From: Mycolicibacterium iranicum
GTDB lineage: Bacteria; Actinomycetota; Actinomycetes; Mycobacteriales; Mycobacteriaceae
DNA length: 64,000 nt
NCBI RefSeq assembly: GCF_002101705.1
Contig: NZ_LQPC01000020.1
Coordinates: 62,001-126,000, forward strand
Direction: 5' to 3'
The position numbers and the translations under genes are program-made. Positions 19,750 to 26,681 of the stretch are shown here, piece by piece (the first letter of the stretch is position 1; each line of letters starts with the position of its first letter). The notes beneath the pieces are model-generated. The model ran no database searches. It was not told where the DNA came from and saw nothing but the letters and a program-made list of their open reading frames with translations.

Positions 19750-19882
19750 CGTGAACAGGCTCTCCAGCGTTACGTCGGGACCCACATCCCGGAGGGGTGG
19801 TGGCAGCTTCAGTCGGTACCGGGTCGGTATGAATTTGGTGTGGCTCAGCTAAACAATAACGACCAAGAGGGGCACAACCCGG

Positions 19883-20710
19883 TTACCGCGGGCGCCACAC
19901 GCCGCCCCATCTGATCACCTTCTCGGCGGACTCATCTCGCAGAGCCTGATATCGCGATGCTGAACGCGCGTCGTCGGCGATGTCGGCGAGCAGACTGGCG
20001 ACCGCCCATTGCAGCGGCACGAGGCCCGATCCGAGGGCCTGATCGAGCGCCTCTCGGCCCTCTCTACGGGCGGACGGGAAGTCGCCGGCACTACACAGCG
20101 CTGCCGCCAGGACCACCCGCGACTTGACCGCATGCCGCACCGACCCGAAATCCGACGACAGCCACACTCCCCTTTCCGCGGGGGCGACAGCGGCCGCGCC
20201 GTCGCCGCGGAACATCGCAAGTTCGGCCGATACCCAGGCCAGTCGGATGGGCAGCCGATCGGATCCGGAGTCTGCGACCCGTGGGGTGGCGAGTTCCAGC
20301 GCGCGCGCCGATGCCGCGAAGCGTCCGACCCCGAGCGCATCGGCCGCCAGGCCGATCATCGCGTCGGCCCACGCCTCGTCGGTGTGCGCGAGCGCGGCCG
20401 CCCGCCCGTCCCATCCGCGGGCGACGTGGTGCCAGCCGAGTTGACGAAGAAAGGAGGCCCTGGTGCTCGAGGCCAGGGAGGCCAGGGAGGCCAGGGAGGC
20501 CAGGGAGGCCCGAGCATCGGACCCCCCCAAGCGGCGGAGCCGATCCAAATCCGCGAGTGCGCTGGCGTAGCGCCCTTGCCCGCCGGCGATGACGGCGCGC
20601 AACCAGAGTTCATGGGCGGTATCGGCCGGTGGAAGGGGCCACGCGTCGGGATTGCTCCCGAACGCCGCGCGCTCCAACACGTTTGCGGTATTCGCACACG
20701 ATGTGCTCAT
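19883..20710 (-). CDS. TPR-like helical protein (Rv3415c homologue) with internal LAS repeat
   Basis: 275 residues, Ala/Arg rich and all helical. Repeated helix pairs (ELWLRAVIAGGQGRYASALADLDRL; GVGRFAASARALELATP; LAAALCSAGDFPSARREGREALDQAL) look like degenerate tetratricopeptide repeats. No enzymatic motif was found. Around residue 70 the sequence ARASLASLASLASLAS arises from a 9-bp DNA minisatellite, so length probably varies between strains. Conserved between sigD and whiB3 in mycobacteria; function unknown. It diverges from whiB3 across an AT-rich region. Confidence 0.75.
   Translation of the reverse strand: MSTSCANTANVLERAAFGSNPDAWPLPPADTAHELWLRAVIAGGQGRYASALADLDRLRRLGGSDARASLASLASLASLASSTRASFLRQLGWHHVARGWDGRAAALAHTDEAWADAMIGLAADALGVGRFAASARALELATPRVADSGSDRLPIRLAWVSAELAMFRGDGAAAVAPAERGVWLSSDFGSVRHAVKSRVVLAAALCSAGDFPSARREGREALDQALGSGLVPLQWAVASLLADIADDARSASRYQALRDESAEKVIRWGGVWRPR
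20471..20510. repeat. 9-bp coding minisatellite
   Basis: The unit GGCCAGGGA is repeated four times perfectly plus four further bases. Read on the minus strand it encodes Leu-Ala-Ser repeats in the Rv3415c homologue. Because the unit is a multiple of three, copy-number change keeps frame. Confidence 0.95.
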
Positions 20711-21101
20711 CGGACCGCGACCGTATCAACTGCGATCTGTTTTGAAAATCACGTTAGTTAACAGTTGATGGACCATTCGTTACAACGAGATCAACTGGCG
20801 ACCGGACAAAGTTCAGAGATTGTCAGTTCGGGAAAATCGTGCAATGCCGAAACCACGGCATTTCCCGAGAACGATTGCAGCCACGTAGCACCAGATCCGT
20901 TGGCAAAACATTTCTTCGATGAACGTGATGTAAATTTTCTGCCTGCTCATATGTGGTTCAGCACACCGGACGGCTATTGACGAGAATTCGGAAGCCCTTC
21001 TACGTTGTGTGCACGAGTGGTCATCGGCGACTGTGCTCGGATTTGTTCCACGACTCACGCATCGATTGCGACGCGTATCGGGTCTGAGGGAGGGGTTTCC
21101 A
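20711..21101. other. AT-rich intergenic region upstream of whiB3
   Basis: 391 nt without a supportable gene, clearly richer in A and T than the surroundings (for example TTTTGAAAATC, GTTAGTTAAC, GTAAATTTTCTG). It separates the Rv3415c homologue from whiB3 and must hold promoters for both. GTTAGTTAAC at 20753-20762 contains a GTTAAC palindrome. The whiB3 promoter and ribosome site are listed separately. Confidence 0.7.
20977..21006 (+). promoter_or_regulatory. whiB3 promoter (SigA-like)
   Basis: TTGACG (20977-20982), 18-nt spacer, TACGTT (21001-21006). The predicted transcript starts near 21013 and leaves about a 90-nt leader before the TTG start at 21102. Confidence 0.5.
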
Positions 21102-21392
21102 TTGCCACAGCCGCAACAGCTTCCGGGACCGAATGCTGACATCTGGGATTGGCAGATGCAGGGTGTTTGCCGGGGCGTAGATTCGTCGATGTTTTTCCAC
21201 CCTGACGGTGAACGTGGCCGCGCCCGTGCGCAGCGCGAGATGCGAGCCAAGGAAATGTGCCGCCGCTGCCCGGTGATCACCCAATGCCGTACGCATGCGC
21301 TGGCAGTCGGCGAGCCGTACGGAATCTGGGGCGGACTGAGCGAGTCGGAGCGCGAGCTTCTCCTCAAGCGCGGGATCCGCCGCACCGCCTGA
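21102..21392 (+). CDS. whiB3: WhiB3 iron-sulfur redox regulator
   Basis: 96 residues from a TTG at 21102, chosen because GAGGGAGGGG lies 7 nt upstream and because homologues begin with the same PQPxQLPGPNADIW sequence. Longer frames to 21009 add unrelated residues. Four cluster ligands are present: GVCRG, then CRRCPV and ITQC. These are followed by the WhiB turn GIWGG and a basic tail (LLKRGIRRTA) that contacts DNA. WhiB3 carries a 4Fe-4S cluster, senses NO and redox state, and controls polyketide lipid synthesis with SigA. Length and order match Rv3416. Confidence 0.95.
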   Translation: MPQPQQLPGPNADIWDWQMQGVCRGVDSSMFFHPDGERGRARAQREMRAKEMCRRCPVITQCRTHALAVGEPYGIWGGLSESERELLLKRGIRRTA

Positions 21393-21403
21393 TCGCCGAC
21401 AGT

Positions 21404-22333
21404 TCACGTATCGCTCGTGGCGTCGGCCTCGACGTCCGCGTTCTCGCTCGGAGCGGCCGGGGCTGTCCGCCGCTGCGCCCACCGGACCGCGGCGTAGGCG
21501 GCCACGCCGAGGACTGTCAGCAGGCCAAGCCACGGCAGCATCAGTCCCAGCAGCAATACCGCAGCTGTGGCCACCGCGACCAGCGCGTCCCAACCCCGCT
21601 CGATCTGGCCGATGAACCCCTCGTATTTCTTCGGCGCAGGCCCGCCGACGGTCTCGGCGTAGAAGCTGACGTCGATGGTGCTGTAAGCGACCTGGTCGCC
21701 GAGTTCCTCGCGCTGCGCCCGCAGGCTGTCGAGCTCGGCCTGCCGCTGCGACAGCGCGTTCTCGGCGGCGATCAGCGCTTCGGGATCCCTGGCATCGCCC
21801 ATGATCGCCAGCAGCCGGTCGACGGATGTCTGTAGGGCTTTGATCCGGGCATCGAGATCCACCCGCGCAGCCGTGACGTCCTCGGCGGTGGTTGACGCCG
21901 TCTCTACGGTGCCGAGCGTCTTGAGCTCCCGCACCACCTCGTCGAGTGTGGCCGCGGGCACTCGCAGCACGACCGACGTGACCGCGCGTCCGCTGCCCGA
22001 TCCGGCGTCCTCGGTGCGGCTGTCGACCCGGCCGTCGGCTCTCTCCACCATGACGGCGGCCTCGTCGGCCGCTTTGGACGGATCCGGCACGGTCATCGTC
22101 ACCGACGCCGTCCTGACGACGTCCCGTTTCTCCTCGGGCGGCGCCTGGGGCGGCCCGAATTCCGGCGCCGTTCCGGTCGCCGAATCCGCAACGGCCCCTG
22201 CGTTATTGGAGGGCATCACGGGGGCGGCCGGCGCCTCGTTGCGTGGCCCATCCGCTCCGGCGCAGCCGGTCACGATTCCCAGCGCCGCAACACCGGCTAC
22301 CGCCAACGCCATCGGACGAGATACCTGGTTCAT
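21404..22333 (-). CDS. DUF4349 lipoprotein with C-terminal membrane segment
   Basis: 309 residues from the ATG at 22333, which gives a proper lipoprotein signal (ALAVAGVAALGIVTGC, Cys at about 22); the upstream extension in frame lacks signal character. The DUF4349 domain (about 70-260) includes RTASVTMTVPDPSKAADEA and a coiled coil (LISAA/ALSQRQAELDSLRAQREELGDQ region). A membrane hairpin follows at about 258-292 (VAVATAAVLLLGLMLPWLG). The protein is probably anchored at both ends in the cytoplasmic membrane and faces the periplasm. TACATT (22344-22339) ends 5 nt before the ATG, indicating a leaderless mRNA. Function unknown. Confidence 0.75.
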   Translation of the reverse strand: MNQVSRPMALAVAGVAALGIVTGCAGADGPRNEAPAAPVMPSNNAGAVADSATGTAPEFGPPQAPPEEKRDVVRTASVTMTVPDPSKAADEAAVMVERADGRVDSRTEDAGSGSGRAVTSVVLRVPAATLDEVVRELKTLGTVETASTTAEDVTAARVDLDARIKALQTSVDRLLAIMGDARDPEALIAAENALSQRQAELDSLRAQREELGDQVAYSTIDVSFYAETVGGPAPKKYEGFIGQIERGWDALVAVATAAVLLLGLMLPWLGLLTVLGVAAYAAVRWAQRRTAPAAPSENADVEADATSDT

Positions 22334-22442
22334 GATCAAAATGTACGCAACGGCGACCGGGCACAGTTGCGAACAGGATTGTCCGTTTGCTGACAACGTC
22401 AATAACACTGGGTGTCGTCGACACTGAATCTGCGGCAATTCG

Positions 22443-22471
22443 TTGATGACCACCACATTCTGGTGTTAATC
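22443..22471 (+). promoter_or_regulatory. Promoter of the nitrile hydratase-like operon
   Basis: TTGATG (22443-22448), 17-nt spacer, TTAATC (22466-22471). Within the spacer CACCA-cattc-TGGTG forms a 15-bp inverted repeat, a candidate operator. The predicted leader to the ATG at 22562 is about 85 nt. Confidence 0.45.
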
Positions 22472-22561
22472 TGACGTTCTCCCGGAAAGTGCGTGATGCC
22501 CGAGGGCGCGTCAGAAACGTTGCTGCACACATGGTTTCACGCCGCATCCAAAAGGACCGTC

Positions 22562-23392
22562 ATGAGCACAGCAGCCGAGCGGGCAGCTCAGCTCGACCTG
22601 GTGGCACGACTGAAGTCCGCCTATCCCGAACTTCCCGACGCTCCCACTCCGGACCTGCTCGACCATGCCCGGATCAAGGCGTACCTGAAACCCGTTCACG
22701 ACGTCGGCGGCGAACCTGATGCTCCGATGAAGTACGAGAACAAGCAGTACGAGGCGTGGGAAGAGCTGACGTACGTCATCTGCGAGGTGCTGGCGTGGCG
22801 CGGCATCTGGCTCTCGGAGGAACGGCGCCGAATCGGCAATGTCGACGTCGGCCGGGCCGAATACCTCGGGCTGCCCTACTACGGTCGCTGGCTGCTGGCC
22901 GTCGCTCGGGTTCTGGTCGAGAAGCACCTCATCGCGCTGGGCGAGCTCAGCGAACGCATGGCCGAGGTCCAGGAGCGCTACGCCGGCGGCTTGAACGGCA
23001 AAAAGCCTGAAGCGCAACCGAAATCGGAGGGCGACGGGTCCGGGGTCCCGCGCAACGCCCACCACAAGCACGCCGTCGGCAAAGGTGATCCGCAGGTCTA
23101 TGCCGGGCAGGCCGGAGAACCGAAGTTCCGCGTCGGCGACACGGTGACCGTGCGAGATCTTCCCGTCGTCTTCTACACCCGCACCCCCGAATACGTGCGC
23201 GGCGCGACGGGCACGATCGCCACCGTCGCCTACGAGAGCCCTGCGGCGGAGGACGAGACCTGGGATCGCCCCGACGCCAAGCCGGAATGGTTCTACGTCG
23301 TCGAGTTCAACATGTCCGAGCTCTGGCACGGCTACACCGGCACAGCCAACGACACATTGCGCACCGAACTGCCGGAGCGCTGGCTGAGATGA
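22562..23392 (+). CDS. Nitrile hydratase / thiocyanate hydrolase beta-type subunit (fused)
   Basis: 276 residues from an ATG with AAAGGA upstream. The N-terminal helical domain (about 1-140) resembles the NHase beta N-terminus, including YYGRWLLAVARVLVEKHLIALGEL. A His-containing linker (NAHHKHAVGKG) leads into the SH3-like C-terminal beta domain (about 175-275: FRVGDTVTVRDL, EYVRGATGTI, YVVEFNMSELW). Thiocyanate hydrolases carry these two domains on separate subunits, while bacterial NHases fuse them as here. It forms the first gene of a three-gene operon with the metal subunit and a further beta-N-like protein. Confidence 0.8.
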   Translation: MSTAAERAAQLDLVARLKSAYPELPDAPTPDLLDHARIKAYLKPVHDVGGEPDAPMKYENKQYEAWEELTYVICEVLAWRGIWLSEERRRIGNVDVGRAEYLGLPYYGRWLLAVARVLVEKHLIALGELSERMAEVQERYAGGLNGKKPEAQPKSEGDGSGVPRNAHHKHAVGKGDPQVYAGQAGEPKFRVGDTVTVRDLPVVFYTRTPEYVRGATGTIATVAYESPAAEDETWDRPDAKPEWFYVVEFNMSELWHGYTGTANDTLRTELPERWLR

Positions 23393-23436
23393 GCGCTTGC
23401 GCGAAGAGCCGACAACTCGAATCCTGAGGAGGTCCC

Positions 23437-24135
23437 GTGTCACACGACCACGACCACGACCACGACCGGACGGTCAAGCCGATGGTTGACGAGATCACCG
23501 ATTTCGAAGTCCTGGAGATCGCGCTGCGGGAACTCTGCATCGAGAAGGGCATATTCACCGCCGAGGACCATCGCCACTTCACCGAGTTCGCCGAACAGAT
23601 CGGCCCCACCCCTGCGGCCACCCTCGTGGCCAAGGCGTGGCTGGATCCGGAGTTCAAAGCGCTGGCACTGGCAGAGCCGATGACCGCCAGCAAGGAGGTC
23701 GGTGTCGACTGGATGGAGCCCACCGGCTTCGGCACGCCCAGCGATTTCACCGCATTCGAGATCCTTGCGGACACCCCGACGCTGCACCACGTGATCGTCT
23801 GCGCGCTCTGCTCCTGCTACCCCCGCCCCATTCTCGGCAATTCGCCCGAGTGGTACCGCACGCCGAATTATCGTCGCCGGCTCGTCCGCTGGCCCCGGCA
23901 GGTGCTGGCCGAGTTCGGGCTTTACCTGCCCGACGACGTCGAGGTCCGTGTGCAGGACTCCAACCAGAAGCACCGGTTCATGGTGATGCCGATGCGTCCG
24001 GACGGCACCGACGGCTGGACCGAGGCGCAGCTGGCCGAGATCGTCACGCGCGACTGCCTCATCGGCGTCGCGCTGCCCAAGGCGGGCGTGACCACCAACG
24101 TCATTGTCGACACCCGGCCGGCGGTGCACCCGTGA
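23437..24135 (+). CDS. Nitrile hydratase / thiocyanate hydrolase metal-binding (alpha/gamma) subunit
   Basis: 232 residues, GTG start with GAGGAGG upstream. The metal claw VCALCSC (Cys122, 125, 127) matches the VCTLCSC of cobalt enzymes, with Ala for Thr. The last two Cys normally become sulfenic and sulfinic acids. The surrounding LAEPMTASKEVGVDW and WYRTPNYRRRLVRWPRQVL are typical for the subunit. The N-terminus has an alternating His-Asp run (SHDHDHDHD), absent from textbook NHases and likely to bind the cobalt or aid loading. The product hydrates nitriles to amides, or converts thiocyanate to carbonyl sulfide. Overlaps the next gene by 4 nt. Confidence 0.85.
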   Translation: MSHDHDHDHDRTVKPMVDEITDFEVLEIALRELCIEKGIFTAEDHRHFTEFAEQIGPTPAATLVAKAWLDPEFKALALAEPMTASKEVGVDWMEPTGFGTPSDFTAFEILADTPTLHHVIVCALCSCYPRPILGNSPEWYRTPNYRRRLVRWPRQVLAEFGLYLPDDVEVRVQDSNQKHRFMVMPMRPDGTDGWTEAQLAEIVTRDCLIGVALPKAGVTTNVIVDTRPAVHP

Positions 24136-24476
24136 CGCCGCGCCGAATCCCTGTTCTGGACGAGATCGTCGAGCGGGATCAGGTGTGGAGCCGAATGGCC
24201 GCCAAGTACGGCGTCGAGAACCCGACTCCGCCGTGGAAGACCAGCCTGGATGGGCTCTGCGACGCTTTGGACCGTGCCGCCTGCGATGCCGACGTGCCGG
24301 ATTTCCAGCAGCGCCGCGACGAGGAGGACGAGCTGTCGGCCACGGTGTATGCCGAATTGCCTTACCCCGAAAGCCAACTCGTGGCGCTGGCGCACTCGCT
24401 GCTGGCGCGCGGGGTGATCGACGAGGCGACGCTGCAGGAACGGTTACAGAGCGTGCGGGCCCGCCTGGAGGCTTAG
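24132..24476 (+). CDS. Third subunit of the nitrile hydratase-like enzyme (beta-N/activator-like)
   Basis: 114 residues; its GTG overlaps the alpha stop (GTGA), giving translational coupling. The C-terminal part LPYPESQLVALAHSLLARGVIDEATLQERLQ parallels the YYGRWLLAVARVLVEKHLIALGEL segment of the first subunit, so it is a free-standing beta-N-terminal-like domain. It lacks the SH3-like domain. Comparable small partners occur in three-subunit NHases and thiocyanate hydrolases, or act as metallochaperone activators; which applies cannot be decided from sequence. Its 3' end overlaps the convergent DAHP synthase gene by 33 nt. Confidence 0.65.
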   Translation: MTPRRIPVLDEIVERDQVWSRMAAKYGVENPTPPWKTSLDGLCDALDRAACDADVPDFQQRRDEEDELSATVYAELPYPESQLVALAHSLLARGVIDEATLQERLQSVRARLEA

Positions 24477-25514
24477 CTCCCGCAGCACCAGATCCGTTGC
24501 GCCCCAGTCCATGCACTTGTCGGTGACCGATTGGCCGTAGACCAGCGGACGGGCTTCGGGCGCCTGCGCTCCGGCGACCAGGAAGCTCTCCAGCATCACG
24601 CCGCTGACCGGCAGTCCGTCGCGCACCAGTTTCGCGACGTCCAGCGCGACCTGCGCCTGACGGATGTGGTCCTTGCCCGAATTGGCGTGGCTGCAGTCGA
24701 TGACGACGCGACCGGGGAGGCCGGCCTTGGTCAACTTCGCGGCCGCCGTGGTGACCGAATCGGCGTCGCAGTTGGGTCCGTCGGTGCCGCCGCGCAGGAT
24801 GACGTGGCAGTCCTCGTTGCCGGTGGTGCTCACGAGAGCGCCGCGGCCGAGGTCGTTCATGCCGAAGAAAACATGCGGCGCGGCAGCCGCTTTGACGCCG
24901 TCGACGGCCACCTGGATGTTGCCGTCGGTGCCGTTCTTGAATCCGACCGGCATCGACAGACCCGACGCCAGCTGACGGTGCACCTGAGACTCAGTGGTGC
25001 GGGCGCCGATCGCGCCCCACGCCACCGCATCGGCGATGTACTGCGGGCTGGTGGGTTCCAGGAACTCGCACCCGACGGGCAGGCCGATGTCGATGATGTC
25101 GAGCAGCAGCTGGCGGGCGACGCGGAGGCCGCGGGCGACGTCGAACGTACCGTCCATGCCCGGGTCGTTGATGAGCCCCTTCCAGCCGATGGTGGTGCGA
25201 GGCTTCTCGAAGTACACCCGCATGACGACCTTCAGCCGGTCGCTGAGCTCGTCGGCGACCTTGACGAGGCGGCTGGCGTAGTCCAGCGCCGCCGCGGGAT
25301 CGTGCACCGAGCACGGTCCGACGACGACCAGGAGCCGGTCATCGCGACCGGCGAGGATGTCGGCGATCTCGTCACGGTCGCGGGCCACCCGCTCCGAGCG
25401 ACGCGCCCCGAGCGGGAACTCGGATAGGACGGCATGCGGGCTGGGGATGTCGCTGAAGCTGCGGATACGCCGGTCGGACGTCGTTTCCGGGGTGGCGATC
25501 TGCGCCATGTTCAC
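24444..25514 (-). CDS. 3-deoxy-7-phosphoheptulonate (DAHP) synthase, class I AroG-type
   Basis: 356 residues. Class I-alpha motifs are present: VVVGPCSVHDP, RVYFEKPRTTIGWKGLINDP, LPVGCEFLEPTSPQYIAD, GARTTESQ, GFKNGTDG and IDCSHANSGK. It condenses phosphoenolpyruvate and erythrose-4-phosphate, the first step of the shikimate pathway. Mycobacteria usually rely on the class II AroG (Rv2178c), so this E. coli-type enzyme is an additional isozyme. Start: GTG at 25514 with AAAGGCA 7-8 nt upstream; an ATG two codons on is possible. It is preceded by a leader peptide and terminator that indicate attenuation by aromatic amino acids. Confidence 0.9.
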   Translation of the reverse strand: MNMAQIATPETTSDRRIRSFSDIPSPHAVLSEFPLGARRSERVARDRDEIADILAGRDDRLLVVVGPCSVHDPAAALDYASRLVKVADELSDRLKVVMRVYFEKPRTTIGWKGLINDPGMDGTFDVARGLRVARQLLLDIIDIGLPVGCEFLEPTSPQYIADAVAWGAIGARTTESQVHRQLASGLSMPVGFKNGTDGNIQVAVDGVKAAAAPHVFFGMNDLGRGALVSTTGNEDCHVILRGGTDGPNCDADSVTTAAAKLTKAGLPGRVVIDCSHANSGKDHIRQAQVALDVAKLVRDGLPVSGVMLESFLVAGAQAPEARPLVYGQSVTDKCMDWGATDLVLRELSLQAGPHAL

Positions 25515-25533
25515 GAGGGTGCCTTTCTGGTTC

Positions 25534-25560
25534 GGGCACCTGCCTGTGGATCCGGTGCCC
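25534..25560 (-). promoter_or_regulatory. Hairpin able to switch pairing with the DAHP synthase ribosome site
   Basis: On the minus strand GGGCACC (25560-25554) pairs perfectly with GGTGCCC (25540-25534). The latter can instead pair with GGCACC (25523-25518), which overlaps the ribosome-binding AAAGGCACC before the GTG. This gives a possible translational on/off choice downstream of the attenuator terminator. Confidence 0.4.
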
Positions 25561-25574
25561 CTTGAATGACGAAA

Positions 25575-25598
25575 GGCAGCGACCTGATGGTCACTGCC
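25575..25598 (-). terminator. Attenuator terminator upstream of the DAHP synthase gene
   Basis: On the minus strand GGCAGTGACC-atca-GGTCGCTGCC forms a 10-bp stem with one G-T pair and a 4-nt loop, followed by TTTCGTCATT. It lies between the leader peptide and the enzyme gene, where an attenuator terminator is expected. Confidence 0.7.
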
Positions 25599-25621
25599 TG
25601 GGCTCCGGGTGGATGCGTTGC

Positions 25622-25696
25622 TTAGCGCTGCGCTTTATCGGCTCCGCCCGGAGCCTCGATAAAGCGCCAATAGCCGGCGCACACGCGGATGTTCAC
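25622..25696 (-). CDS. Aromatic leader peptide (Tyr-Trp-Arg-Phe) of the DAHP synthase operon
   Basis: 24 codons, GTG 25696 to TAA 25622, encoding VNIRVCAGYWRFIEAPGGAD then KAQR. Codons 9-12 are Tyr-Trp-Arg-Phe, all three end products of the pathway within four codons. The coding sequence from Trp onward overlaps a very stable hairpin (25630-25667; outer stem GCGCTTTATC/GATAAAGCGC, inner GGCTCC-gccc-GGAGCC as read on the plus strand). Its inner loop strand can alternatively pair over 9 bp (25647-25655 with 25601-25609). The GTG is 9 nt after a TATACC -10, so the leader is near-leaderless. This is the classical layout for ribosome-mediated attenuation; scarcity of charged aromatic tRNAs would stall the ribosome and favour read-through. 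Confidence 0.7.
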   Translation of the reverse strand: MNIRVCAGYWRFIEAPGGADKAQR

Positions 25697-25705
25697 GCGG
25701 TCGAG

Positions 25706-25734
25706 GGTATACCGGGGTGCGCGGTCGCACCAAA
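25706..25734 (-). promoter_or_regulatory. Promoter of the attenuator leader
   Basis: On the minus strand TTTGGT (25734-25729; weak -35), 17-nt spacer, TATACC (25711-25706; good -10). Transcription would start 1-3 nt before the leader peptide GTG. Confidence 0.5.
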
Positions 25735-25739
25735 CCGGG

Positions 25740-26093
25740 TCAGGTGACCCGGATCCACGGCTGACAGTTGCGCGATTCGAACGCCTTCACCGTCTCGTTG
25801 ATGGTCGTGTACATCGGCCCGATCGACATGTTGGTGGCGACGACGTTGTTCTTGCTCGCATCCGGCGTGCTGTAGGTGAACCACAGGCACATCGAATCCT
25901 GGGTGGGAACGTCGTTGATCCAGACGCCGAACACCGAGCCCGACCCCCCGGTCCGGTAGAGGCCCGGCTCGATGTCGCGACCCACGACGAAGAAGCCATT
26001 GCCGGGAATGGGGTTGAGCGGCTGGGCAGCGGCCGGTGAGGCGCACGCGATCGCGGCTCCCGAAGCCACGATGCCGGTGATCACGCGACGCAT
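25740..26093 (-). CDS. Small secreted protein
   Basis: 117 residues with a signal peptide (MRRVITGIVASGAAIACAS, cleavage after AAA before QPLNP). The mature 95 residues contain GNGFFVVGRDIEPGLYRTGG and WINDVPTQDSMCLWFTYSTP and two Cys that can form a disulfide. The GxFxVGxDIxPGxYR pattern recurs in small secreted actinobacterial proteins of unknown function. Diverges from the next secreted protein gene with 42 nt between starts, so they may share regulation. Its stop adjoins the promoter of the DAHP synthase leader. Confidence 0.75.
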   Translation of the reverse strand: MRRVITGIVASGAAIACASPAAAQPLNPIPGNGFFVVGRDIEPGLYRTGGSGSVFGVWINDVPTQDSMCLWFTYSTPDASKNNVVATNMSIGPMYTTINETVKAFESRNCQPWIRVT

Positions 26094-26135
26094 GAGGCAG
26101 CGTAACTCTTGGGAGATGAGTGCCGATTACCTTTT

Positions 26136-26645
26136 GTGAGGTCATATCGCCCGCTTATCGCGACCCTGGCTGCGCCGGCCGTCCTGAGCCTCGTGCCCGG
26201 CGTCCTGAGCACAGCGCCGGCCCACGCCGCGCCGCTGCCCGACGTCTGCGTGCCTGCCGTCGTTGTCGACGGCGTGTGCACGACGCGCCTGGTATCGGTG
26301 ACCGCCGACGTTGTCAACGGAACGATCACCGGGACTCCGATAGGAGGCGGCGCGGCCATCTCCCTCGCCGGACAGGCGGACGCGTACCTGAAATCGGAAG
26401 GCTTCGGAACCACGCCGCCCGAGGCCATTAAGAACTGGGACACCTCCATCGACCAGACCGCCGGCCTTTCGACCGATCCCTCCGATCCCAATTGGTACGG
26501 CAATGCGAAGGCCAAAGTCTTCCTGTCCCGGACGCTGAATGGCCTGGCCACCCAGTTCCCTCCGGAGAGCCTGGTGGTCCGCTTCACGTCAGACGAGCCG
26601 CAACCCAATGTGTTTGGTCTTGTCTCGATTCAGCCGGTGGCCTGA
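26136..26645 (+). CDS. Small secreted protein
   Basis: 169 residues from a GTG at 26136 giving MRSYRPLIATLAAPAVLSL and APAHA-AP, a good signal peptide; a TTG at 26109 would add 9 residues. The mature part has VPAVVVDGVCTTRLVSVTADVVNGTITGTPIGG, two closely spaced Cys, and an acidic/aromatic C-terminus (DPSDPNWYGNAKAKVFLSRTLN). No catalytic motif or known family is recognised. Divergent from another small secreted protein gene. Confidence 0.65.
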   Translation: MRSYRPLIATLAAPAVLSLVPGVLSTAPAHAAPLPDVCVPAVVVDGVCTTRLVSVTADVVNGTITGTPIGGGAAISLAGQADAYLKSEGFGTTPPEAIKNWDTSIDQTAGLSTDPSDPNWYGNAKAKVFLSRTLNGLATQFPPESLVVRFTSDEPQPNVFGLVSIQPVA

Positions 26646-26681
26646 CACGAATCCGGCTCGGCGCACTGAGGCCGATCGGCT

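Noticed and set aside
20471-20510. Short regular repeats as a CRISPR array
   Set aside because: Nine-bp units without spacers inside a coding frame; a minisatellite, not CRISPR.
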